Below the pieces are notes generated by a model. The model was given only the letters and a program-made list of their open reading frames with translations. It had not been told where the DNA came from and did no database searches. From Marinomonas sp. KMM3893 (GTDB lineage Bacteria; Pseudomonadota; Gammaproteobacteria; Pseudomonadales; Marinomonadaceae): a stretch of 64,000 nucleotides of DNA. Positions 43,727 through 50,658 of the stretch are shown piece by piece. Location of the stretch: NCBI RefSeq assembly GCF_004352855.1, contig NZ_SJSC01000003.1:62001-126000 (forward strand), given 5' to 3'. How positions within the stretch are numbered: the first letter of the stretch is position 1; the number at the start of each line of letters is the position of its first letter. Both the position numbers and the translations under genes were made by a program.

Positions 43727-43916
43727 GCAGGAGAGAGTCAGCTTTAGAGGCTGGCCGCCGAAGGCGCAAACTCCCATAAACGCTCAGGCTAAAGTACTGC
43801 GGATTAAGTATATTGCCATCTGGAGAGAGGTTACATTTAGTAGCCCGCCGAAGGAGCAAGCCAGCGGTCAGGTCTGTCTGGTTAAACTCTCAGGAACAAG
43901 GGACAGGGGGAGAGGC
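43727..43916 (+). ncRNA. Tandem glycine riboswitch
   Basis: Two glycine aptamers in a row. The first runs from GCAGGAGAGAGTCAGC through GGCCGCCGAAGGCGCAAAC to CCCATAAACGCTCAGGC. The second runs from TCTGGAGAGAGGTTAC through GCCCGCCGAAGGAGCAAGCC to AAACTCTCAGGAACAAGGGA. The GCCGAAGG-GCAA core and closing CTCAGG of each are characteristic. It lies directly upstream of a YadS/TRIC-type gene and is normally an 'on' switch when glycine is high. Confidence 0.95.
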
Positions 43917-43939
43917 ACAGATTTACACAGGAGTTCTGT

Positions 43940-44554
43940 GTGCTTACGATTGTTTATCTTATTGCCATTACCGCAGAAGCGATGTCTGGTGCTTTAGTCG
44001 CTGGTCGTCGTAATATGGATATGTTTGGTGTGGCTTTGATCGCCTTTATTACGGCGTTAGGCGGCGGCACGGTACGTGATATTCTTCTTGGAAATTTCCC
44101 CGTTAATTGGACTCAACATCCTTCTTATATCTATCTAACGATTACGGCTGGTCTTTCGACCATGCTTCTTGCGCGCTTTATGCATCGCTTGCAGAAGTTG
44201 TTCCTTCTGTTAGATGCCATGGGGTTGATCGCCTTTACCATCATTGGTTGTAATGTTGCTCAGCAATTGGATTATAGCCTGCCAGTGGTCATTATGGCGG
44301 GTATTATCACTGGTGTGTTTGGCGGTATTTTGCGAGATATTCTTTGTGATCAAACTCCGCAGGTGCTGCAACATGAGTTGTATGCCAGCGTGTCTTTGAT
44401 GGTCGCTGTGCTCTATTTAGTGTTGCAGCATTATGGCGTGAATGAAGACATTACGCTGCTCGTATCCTTCAGTAGCGGTCTGATTATGCGTCTAGCTGCT
44501 ATTCGTTGGAACTGGTCGTTGCCGGTGTTTTATTACGCACCAGAGCGCTGGTAG
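43940..44554 (+). CDS. YadS/TRIC-family (UPF0126) membrane protein
   Basis: About 204 residues with seven predicted helices in two homologous halves. The first half has SGALVAGRRNMDMFGVALIA and ALGGGTVRDILLGN; the second has FTIIGCNVA and GVFGGILRDILCDQTP. Together these form the paired glycine-rich motif of the prokaryotic TRIC/UPF0126 family. It starts at GTG 43940 after AGGAG. Control by a glycine riboswitch suggests handling of glycine or coupled ions; other bacteria show the same pairing. Confidence 0.9.
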   Translation: MLTIVYLIAITAEAMSGALVAGRRNMDMFGVALIAFITALGGGTVRDILLGNFPVNWTQHPSYIYLTITAGLSTMLLARFMHRLQKLFLLLDAMGLIAFTIIGCNVAQQLDYSLPVVIMAGIITGVFGGILRDILCDQTPQVLQHELYASVSLMVAVLYLVLQHYGVNEDITLLVSFSSGLIMRLAAIRWNWSLPVFYYAPERW

Positions 44555-44575
44555 AGTCTGCAAGTTCAAATGCTT

Positions 44576-44622
44576 ATTAAAGTGCCACCCACCCTTATAA
44601 CCCAGTCATAGCAAGGCTTCGA
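44576..44622 (+). repeat. GTGCCACCCACC repeat copy
   Basis: ATTAAAGTGCCACCCACCCT, then TATAACCCAGTCATAGCAAG; right after the YadS-like gene. Confidence 0.85.
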
Positions 44623-44712
44623 TTTCTATTTGAGAGTAGAGGAGGCGCTAAAGTATACGTTTTAGTTAGCTTGCTGAGCGATGAGGAGGGTCTTTAAACG
44701 GCTGTTAAATTG

Positions 44713-44753
44713 AGTAACTTCCAACAACGGTTGGTCCGCTATTGGAAGTTACT
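44713..44753. terminator. Hairpin between convergent YadS-like gene and focA
   Basis: AGTAACTTCCAA and TTGGAAGTTACT form a perfect 12-bp stem around 17 bases. No T tract follows on either side. Confidence 0.5.
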
Positions 44754-44761
44754 GCAATGGA

Positions 44762-45667
44762 CTATCTATTCTGTGCGGTCACCGTTTGATCTAGAGTTTT
44801 CTCATTTGTTTTTTTACGATCAATGCTCCAGTAGCCAAGGCCAACGAGAACGCCACCACCAAAAATATTACCAAGAGTTACTGGAATAAGGTTATGGACA
44901 ATAAAATTATAAAAAGTTAAATGATCGAAATCTGAAACAAGGTGCCCATGAGCGACATAGAAAGCGGGGTCACTAACGGCTTTGATAGCAAGCCCAAGAG
45001 GAACCATAAACATATTTGCGATACTGTGTTCAAAACCGCTGCTGACAAACATGGCGACGGGTAAAACAACAAGCAATGATTTAGCAAGGGTGTCTTTACT
45101 TGTGAATGTCATCCATGTCGCTAAGCAGACGAGGAAGTTACATAAAATACCCAAGGCAAATGCTTGTGACCAATCGTACTTCAGCTTACCTTGCGCGATT
45201 GTCATGGCGTGGATGCCCCATTCTCCGCCATCAAGTTGGTACAATTTTGCGGCCATTACGAGACCAAGCAGAGCCATTGTACCGACGAAATTACCTAGGT
45301 AAACACGCCCCCAACATTTGAGTAATTGTGCGGTATTAAAACGCCCTTGAGCCCAGCCAACGGTGCTTAATACTGTGCTGGTGAACAATTCGCCACCACA
45401 AACAATGACTAGAATTAAACCAAGGCTGAAGGCAATACCACCGATTAGGCGAACCATTCCCCAAGGCGCGTCGCCGCTTCCAGTTGTGACTGAGAGGTAA
45501 AATACGAATGCGATGGAAATGAAGATTCCAGCATAGATGGCTAATGCAAAAGACTTGGTGAAAGAGCTTCGGACTTTTTCATAGCCATAATCTGAAGCTT
45601 TATCTAAGGTTGTTTGTTTTTCGTTTGTTGGTACTGATGGGGTTAAATTTATCTCTCTGTTGCTCAT
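44762..45667 (-). CDS. focA: Formate/nitrite transporter, FocA type
   Basis: About 301 residues with six membrane segments of the FNT channel fold. Shared FocA segments include FISIAFVFYLSVTTGSGD, GGELFTSTVLSTVGWAQGR and LPVAMFVSSGFEHSIANMFM, the last holding the pore His, then NLIPVTLGNIFGGGVLVGL. It conducts formate, and in relatives nitrite, across the inner membrane. I start at ATG 45667; an in-frame ATG at 45718 is possible and neither has a strong ribosome site. No pflB is adjacent. Confidence 0.9.
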   Translation of the reverse strand: MSNREINLTPSVPTNEKQTTLDKASDYGYEKVRSSFTKSFALAIYAGIFISIAFVFYLSVTTGSGDAPWGMVRLIGGIAFSLGLILVIVCGGELFTSTVLSTVGWAQGRFNTAQLLKCWGRVYLGNFVGTMALLGLVMAAKLYQLDGGEWGIHAMTIAQGKLKYDWSQAFALGILCNFLVCLATWMTFTSKDTLAKSLLVVLPVAMFVSSGFEHSIANMFMVPLGLAIKAVSDPAFYVAHGHLVSDFDHLTFYNFIVHNLIPVTLGNIFGGGVLVGLGYWSIDRKKTNEKTLDQTVTAQNR

Positions 45668-45941
45668 AGTTTTTTCATGAAATATCACGCCTAGCTTACT
45701 GCTGAATTGAACGCTCATTTTAGGGTAAAGCTATGATTTTAAACAGGTTATACATTCTTTGAAACTCATCAAAAATAAGGCTTTTTCCTCCTTACTTTCT
45801 GTGCTTTTCAGACGACTACTTAGATTTTGTATGTTATTCAACCTGACCTGTTGGTTAAATAACCAAACCTCTCAATAAGTCACTATAAATGCGCCTATGT
45901 CGGGAATCCTAAACTGAAATTACCGTCTTTGTATTAAAGAG

Positions 45942-46010
45942 AATTAAAGTGCCACTCTCACCTAAAGTGCCACCCACCTTTAAAAGCCAGTGATAGCAAG
46001 GCTTCTTCTA
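45942..46010 (+). repeat. GTGCCACCCACC repeat, partial plus full copy
   Basis: GAATTAAAGTGCCACTCTCA is a truncated copy. It is followed at once by CCTAAAGTGCCACCCACCTT and TAAAAGCCAGTGATAGCAAGG. Confidence 0.8.
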
Positions 46011-46107
46011 TGGCATGCTGCTGACATACTCTTTCTGACGTTTGATTGGTTATCACCTAACCGCTATCATCCTGCTCCTCTTTTCAATAACCACAGTGCT
46101 TCTATTT

Positions 46108-46635
46108 ATGCGTTTGTTAAAATCGACTGTTCATCCTAGTATCGAGTCACTTGATCGACCTTCATTTTTACGTCTTGCAGCGCGTGGCATTATCTTAAAA
46201 GGAGAGAAAATTTTAATGCTGTATACACAGCGTTACGACGATTACACGTTACCGGGTGGGGGAATCGATCAAGGAGAAAATCAGAGCCAAGGATTGATCC
46301 GCGAGTTGGCGGAAGAGACAGGGGCACAAAATATTCGTAATGTCGAAGCGTTCGGCTTGTATGAAGAGTATCGCCCATGGAACAGAGGTGGCTTTGAGAT
46401 CATGCATATGAAATCTTATTGTTATACCTGCGACATAGATGAGCAATTAGGCGAAACAAGCCTTGAAGATTATGAAGTTAAAAATGGCATGAAAGCCGTG
46501 TGGATCAATGTTCACGATGCGATTAAGCATAATCTAGACACTATTAAGAATAGTGATAAAAAAGGCATGTCGATTGAGCGAGAAACCTTTTTGTTAACAC
46601 TGATTAGAGATGAATTACTAACAGAGCCAGCTTAA
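46108..46635 (+). CDS. Nudix hydrolase
   Basis: About 175 residues. The Nudix box starts GGGIDQGENQSQGLIRELAE and ends ETG, with the metal-binding Glu residues in place. The N-terminal MRLLKSTVHPSIESL and ARGIILKGEKILMLYTQRYD match a family of small gammaproteobacterial Nudix proteins. I start at ATG 46108. A TTG at 46042 would add a hydrophobic leader with no ribosome site, and is less likely. The substrate is unknown. Confidence 0.82.
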   Translation: MRLLKSTVHPSIESLDRPSFLRLAARGIILKGEKILMLYTQRYDDYTLPGGGIDQGENQSQGLIRELAEETGAQNIRNVEAFGLYEEYRPWNRGGFEIMHMKSYCYTCDIDEQLGETSLEDYEVKNGMKAVWINVHDAIKHNLDTIKNSDKKGMSIERETFLLTLIRDELLTEPA

Positions 46636-46667
46636 CTGCTTTAGTTTTACTTTAGTGTGCTGCTACT

Positions 46668-46715
46668 TTAAGTGTGCCATCCACCTTTCAAACCCTTATG
46701 TAATAAGGCTTTCCT
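46668..46715 (+). repeat. Diverged GTGCCACCCACC repeat copy
   Basis: TTTAAGTGTGCCATCCACCT, then TTCAAACCCTTATGTAATAA. It is the most diverged copy and lies closest to the RAYT gene. Confidence 0.65.
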
Positions 46716-46745
46716 GAAATAATGCATTTTTTTGGAATCAAACTA

Positions 46746-46765
46746 TACTGTATATAATTACAGTA
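46746..46765. promoter_or_regulatory. LexA (SOS) box at the RAYT promoter
   Basis: TACTGTATATAATTACAGTA holds CTG-N10-CAG and lies within a longer perfect 12-bp inverted pair (46741-46770). The spacer contains TATAAT, so LexA bound here would cover the -10 box. It ends 23 bp before the RAYT start codon. Confidence 0.85.
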
Positions 46766-46788
46766 TAGTTTCGAGCAAGAGTCACATT

Positions 46789-47760
46789 ATGCCTAGATCC
46801 AGAAGCCAGCAAATTAGTATTGATGACACTCCATATTATCACTGCATCTCACGTTGTGTGCGTAGGGCATTTTTATGCGGTGAAGATGAGTTAACGGGGA
46901 ACAGCTACGAGCACCGACGTGGCTGGATTGAAAAGCGTTTGTTGTTTTTGGCCAGTGTGTTTGGCATTGATGTTTGCTCTTATGCCGTGATGAGTAATCA
47001 CCTCCATGTGGTGTTGCACATCAATCAAGAGGAGGCAAAAAACTGGTCAACGTTAGAGGTGCTAAGGCGTTGGCATAAACTCCATAAGGGAACACTTTTC
47101 ACTCAACAATACCTAAAGGGAGAAGCTCTGCATGATTTCGCTTTGACCTTAGTTGAGGCATCTGCGGACACTTTCAGGCATCGACTAATGGATATTAGTT
47201 GGTTTATGAAAGAGCTAAATGAGCCGATTGCACGACAAGCAAATGCCGAAGACGCTTGTACAGGAAGGTTTTGGGAAGGGCGCTTTAAGTCTCAAGCATT
47301 GCTGGACGAAGCTGCATTAATTGCTTGTATGGCGTATGTCGATTTGAATCCGATACGAGCTAAAATGAGCGATACGCCAGAGGATTCAGATTTCACGAGC
47401 ATAAAAAAACGCATCAACTCCGCAAAAGAAAATCATCAACCTAAAACCTTGTTTCCCTTTGTTGGTCATCCACGAAACGACATGCCAGATGGCCTTCCTT
47501 TCCTATTACAAGATTACCTAGCGCTGGTTGATATAACAGGACGAATTATTCGAGAAGGTAAAAAGTGCGCGATTGATGCCTCGCTTTTGCCGATACTTCA
47601 ACGGCTTAATATCTCTTCTGATAACTGGCTTTGTATTGCGATACAGTTTGGTGAAAAAACAGGCGGCGTGGTGGGCAAAGAAACGGCCGTCGCCCATTAT
47701 TGTGAGTCCAATCAACGACAGCGAAAACCAAGCCTACAAAGTTGTCATCTGCTTCGCTAA
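46789..47760 (+). CDS. REP-associated tyrosine transposase (RAYT, Y1_Tnp/IS200-like)
   Basis: A 323-residue HUH single-strand transposase. YYHCISRCVRRAFLCGED is the N-terminal beta-strand region, YAVMSNHLHVVLHI holds the HxH metal motif, and CMAYVDLNPIRAKM carries the likely catalytic Tyr, preceded by GRFWEGRFKSQALLDE. Residues about 185-323 are extra compared with short RAYTs. It starts at ATG 46789. No IS ends flank it. The dispersed GTGCCACCCACC and GTCCTAGTAAGT repeats on its two sides are candidate REP-type partners. A LexA box sits at its promoter. Confidence 0.92.
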   Translation: MPRSRSQQISIDDTPYYHCISRCVRRAFLCGEDELTGNSYEHRRGWIEKRLLFLASVFGIDVCSYAVMSNHLHVVLHINQEEAKNWSTLEVLRRWHKLHKGTLFTQQYLKGEALHDFALTLVEASADTFRHRLMDISWFMKELNEPIARQANAEDACTGRFWEGRFKSQALLDEAALIACMAYVDLNPIRAKMSDTPEDSDFTSIKKRINSAKENHQPKTLFPFVGHPRNDMPDGLPFLLQDYLALVDITGRIIREGKKCAIDASLLPILQRLNISSDNWLCIAIQFGEKTGGVVGKETAVAHYCESNQRQRKPSLQSCHLLR

Positions 47761-47939
47761 TTTACTCTCTAATCTGAATAAAACGCCACTGAATACGCTT
47801 TAGGGCTTTGCCTTGTCTTGGGCATGCTTTTCAGGCATGACATCCGTTTTCTAGCTTGTAAATGAAGAGAAAAACCCACTTAAGCAACTCTGAAAAGGGT
47901 ATACCCCTTATTTTCTTGTTATGATCAATTGTAGTTTTA

Positions 47940-48000
47940 GTATGTGTGTCCTAGTTAAATAAAAGTGTGTGTCCTAGCTAGGGGTTGCTAGCTAGGGGTT
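47940..48000 (+). repeat. GTGTGTCCTAG repeats
   Basis: TATGTGTGTCCTAGTTAAAT and AAGTGTGTGTCCTAGCTAGG are two copies of the core GTGTCCTAG. They are followed by a doubled GCTAGCTAGGGGTTG. Confidence 0.7.
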
Positions 48001-48013
48001 GATTGAGGTAGGT

Positions 48014-48427
48014 ATGGGAATAGAGCTTAATTCTAATGGCAGTACACAGGTTGTTAGCACTCTTCAGTTTGTAGAGCCTGTTGAGGTTCATCGTCGCATG
48101 GCGGCGGGTGATACTTTTGTTGTGAATGTCGTAGCGGCCTGGTGCCCAGACTGTACAGAGAGACAAAAGCCGTATATTGAGGGCTTTTGGCAGGCAATGA
48201 AGCGTCATGGCGTGGATGTGCTTCAAGTGACTGTGCAATTACACAAAGGCGATTTCATCAGCGCGGAACATGAACAAATGACGGCGCAATTTGGAGGTCC
48301 AGGTTACCCAAGAACGGTGTTGATTCGGCATGGGAATCTGGTTGATTACAATAATGTTGAGGTCATCACAGAAGACGCGTTGTCGGCCTTGGCGACAAAG
48401 TTCATGCAAATAATAACAACGTCTTAA
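48014..48427 (+). CDS. Thioredoxin-like protein
   Basis: About 137 residues starting at ATG 48014, six bases after GAGG. It has a thioredoxin fold with the active-site motif AAWCPDCTERQKP (CPDC instead of CGPC) near residue 42. The cis-proline region is GGPGYPRTVLIRHG near residue 98. There is no signal peptide, so it is cytoplasmic. The CPDC site is typical of small thioredoxin-family proteins whose partners are not known. Confidence 0.85.
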   Translation: MGIELNSNGSTQVVSTLQFVEPVEVHRRMAAGDTFVVNVVAAWCPDCTERQKPYIEGFWQAMKRHGVDVLQVTVQLHKGDFISAEHEQMTAQFGGPGYPRTVLIRHGNLVDYNNVEVITEDALSALATKFMQIITTS

Positions 48428-48571
48428 GCGCCTTATAACAAGTCGTCTCTACTAGTAAAAGGCACTGGACAGAGTCGTTAGTTTGAAACAACAATAAAGC
48501 AAGGTTGAGCTTGTAGCCCACTAAAAACAAGGGCTTTGCTGACGAAGCAATTTTTTACGCTAGGCAAAAAG

Positions 48572-48988
48572 ATGAAGCAAAATATTGTGCATATCGCACT
48601 TGTCGTCAAAGACTATGACGAGGCGATAGATTTTTATGTGAATAAGTTAAATTTTGACCTTATCGAAGATACCTATCAAGCGGAGCAGGATAAGCGTTGG
48701 GTGGTGGTGGCTCCACCAAATTCACATGGCGTCACCCTGCTATTGGCTAAGGCGTCTAATTCGAGACAAGAAGAGTTTATTGGTAATCAAGCGGGTGGTC
48801 GTGTGTTTATCTTTTTAAACACTGATGACTTTTGGCGTGACTACGAGCGTATGAAATCGATAGGCATCCATTTTGTCAGAGAGCCTCAAGAGCAAGATTA
48901 CGGAACTGTCGCTGTCTTCGAAGACTTGTATGGGAACCTCTGGGACTTGCTTCAGCTAAACCCTGATCACCCTATGGCGACAAGGTGA
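48572..48988 (+). CDS. VOC-family protein
   Basis: About 138 residues in two beta-alpha-beta-beta-beta halves: HIALVVKDYDEAIDFYVNKL and later DYGTVAVFEDLYGNLWDLLQ, with His and Glu/Asp positions usual for metal-binding vicinal-oxygen-chelate proteins. I start at ATG 48572; a TTG 36 bases upstream is less likely. The substrate is unknown. It resembles YkcA/PhnB-like glyoxalase-superfamily proteins. Confidence 0.82.
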   Translation: MKQNIVHIALVVKDYDEAIDFYVNKLNFDLIEDTYQAEQDKRWVVVAPPNSHGVTLLLAKASNSRQEEFIGNQAGGRVFIFLNTDDFWRDYERMKSIGIHFVREPQEQDYGTVAVFEDLYGNLWDLLQLNPDHPMATR

Positions 48989-49073
48989 GTCGTCCATGTT
49001 GGTGAGCGGCTTTTATATTGCACCTTTTTCATTTCGAGTTAGCTAATGCTCAATAATCAAGGCTAGAAATATT

Positions 49074-49313
49074 ATGAATCCCCCTGAAGCGAATAAACAT
49101 TTTTTTGTTATTGCTCGTTCTCGTGTTGTCGTGGTCAGTGCCGTTAAAGTGGCCTTGTTTGTTGGTACCATGCTGGCTTTGATAAACCATGGTGACAAAA
49201 TAATGGCCTTATCTCTTTCGGCTCATGACTGGTTTAAAGTCGGCTTAACCTATTTAGTGCCTTATGGTGTGTCGACTTGGTCTGCGGTGAAAGCGATAAA
49301 AAGTAGAGCATAG
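49074..49313 (+). CDS. nrtS: NrtS-type small membrane protein (nitrate/nitrite transport)
   Basis: A 79-residue protein with two hydrophobic segments: VSAVKVALFVGTMLALINHGD and WFKVGLTYLVPYGVSTWSAV. The ALINHGD and LTYLVPYGVST stretches are the hallmarks of NrtS, a small protein linked to nitrate/nitrite movement in cyanobacteria and marine bacteria. The call rests on memory of these motifs. No nitrate reductase gene is adjacent. Confidence 0.78.
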   Translation: MNPPEANKHFFVIARSRVVVVSAVKVALFVGTMLALINHGDKIMALSLSAHDWFKVGLTYLVPYGVSTWSAVKAIKSRA

Positions 49314-49345
49314 AATAAAGAAGAAATTTCGCACAAGCCTCTTTA

Positions 49346-49608
49346 TTGCTGGGTTGTTAGCATGGATGTCCTAGTAAGTTCGTGGATGTCCTAGTAAGTT
49401 TCGTGTGGGTGTCCTAGTAAGTGTCCTTGCTGGGTTGTTAGCATGGATGTCCTAGTAAGTTCGTGGATGTCCTAGTAAGTTTCGTGTGGGTGTCCTAGTA
49501 AGTGTCCTTGCTGGGTTGTTAGCATGGGTGTCCTAGTAAGTTTCTTATTGCTGGGTTGTTAGCATGGGTGTCCTAGTAAGTTTCGTGGGTGTCCTAGTAA
49601 GTTTCGTG
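49346..49608 (+). repeat. Array of GTCCTAGTAAGT repeats
   Basis: Nine copies of GTCCTAGTAAGT, each preceded by GGAT or GGGT. They are organised in larger units that begin TTGCTGGGTTGTTAGCATG; the first two units are about 81 bp and nearly identical, and two shorter ones follow. The core GTGGGTGTCC on this strand resembles the reverse complement of the GTGCCACCCACC repeats (GGTGGGTGGCAC). Confidence 0.9.
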
Positions 49609-49709
49609 AAGGCGGCCAAAAGCAGAGCGTGACGCAAAGTGAGCGGTTTGTTTGCGGTGCCAAAACGCTCACTCTTTAGCTGTATGTTCAAGCCTGCCAG
49701 TCGGTTTTG

Positions 49710-50237
49710 TTATTGAGAAAGAATGATCTCTGTGATGCCCTCAGCAGACAATATTTCAATCCAGTAGCCGTCTGGGTCTTTGATGAAGGCAAGGTTTTTC
49801 ATTGAGCCTTCGTCTGGTTTTTTTACGAACTCCACTTGGTATTTTTCAAATCGCTCGCAAGCTGCGTGTACGTCTGGGACGCTAATGCCTATGTGCCCAA
49901 AGCCACGCGGGTCTTCATTACCATTGTGGTAGCCTGGGAAGTTGTCGTCGTTTTCACTGCCCCAGTTATGGGTCAATTCGATAAGTGCTGGGCGACGAAA
50001 TACCCATTCTGTTTGCGTTTTCTCATCGCCTTCAGGGATCTCCTGTTCGTAGCCTAAAAAGTAAAGGGTGAATTTCATCCCAGGAAAATCGTATTTACCT
50101 AAGAGCTTCATGCCGAGTACGTTTTGATAAAAATCTAAGGAGGCTTTTGGGTCTTTAATGCGCAACATGGTTTGTTGCATAACATAGCCTGCGGTGGCTT
50201 GAGCAATTTTCTCTGGTGTTTCGTGGTGATTAGCCAT
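49710..50237 (-). CDS. gloA: Lactoylglutathione lyase (glyoxalase I)
   Basis: A 175-residue enzyme converting the methylglyoxal-glutathione hemithioacetal to lactoylglutathione. Motifs are [63 protein letters not shown] and [12 protein letters not shown], with metal-binding Gln, Glu, His and Glu residues at the usual places. The length matches the longer, eukaryote-like Zn-type GloA of many proteobacteria rather than the 135-residue E. coli form. Confidence 0.94.
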   Translation of the reverse strand: MANHHETPEKIAQATAGYVMQQTMLRIKDPKASLDFYQNVLGMKLLGKYDFPGMKFTLYFLGYEQEIPEGDEKTQTEWVFRRPALIELTHNWGSENDDNFPGYHNGNEDPRGFGHIGISVPDVHAACERFEKYQVEFVKKPDEGSMKNLAFIKDPDGYWIEILSAEGITEIILSQ

Positions 50238-50658
50238 TGAATGATCCTTAATGAAGCATGATAAAACAGAACAATCTACGTACCAGGCAAGCTCTTTCCA
50301 ATAGGGTGAGCAGGGTGGCAGTTTGTAGACTATTCTCCATGATTCAATACAGGCTGAAAAGTGTGTCAGGGCGAGTTATCTCGTTGATCGAATATTTTTA
50401 CTGTGTCTGCCGTCGAACATGATAACGACAGACATTGAGCAGAGCTCTACACAGCCTCAGTCTTGCCTTTATAAAGCGTGTTTTAGGGAAGAATATGAGG
50501 GCGAAATAGTGATAAAAAGTGCTTTTTAATCATGCTATTAGGAAGTAACTTGCAGATAGGCTTTGCTCACTTGTAGTTACTCTAATGGCCGTTTAAAATC
50601 GATCTTTATCCTCATGCTCCCTTTATTGCTGTCGTCGACCAGGAGACGCAATTTTATT
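50238..50658. other. Divergent region between gloA and the FUSC gene
   Basis: About 420 bp that should hold both promoters. No convincing gene or structure was seen. AGGAG at 50640-50644 lies rather far from the proposed ATG at 50659. Confidence 0.4.

Noticed and set aside
49346..49608. Regularly repeated units that look like a small CRISPR array
   Set aside because: The common core is only about 12 bp, spacing is irregular (about 20, 23 and 38 bp), larger units are themselves duplicated, and no cas genes are present.
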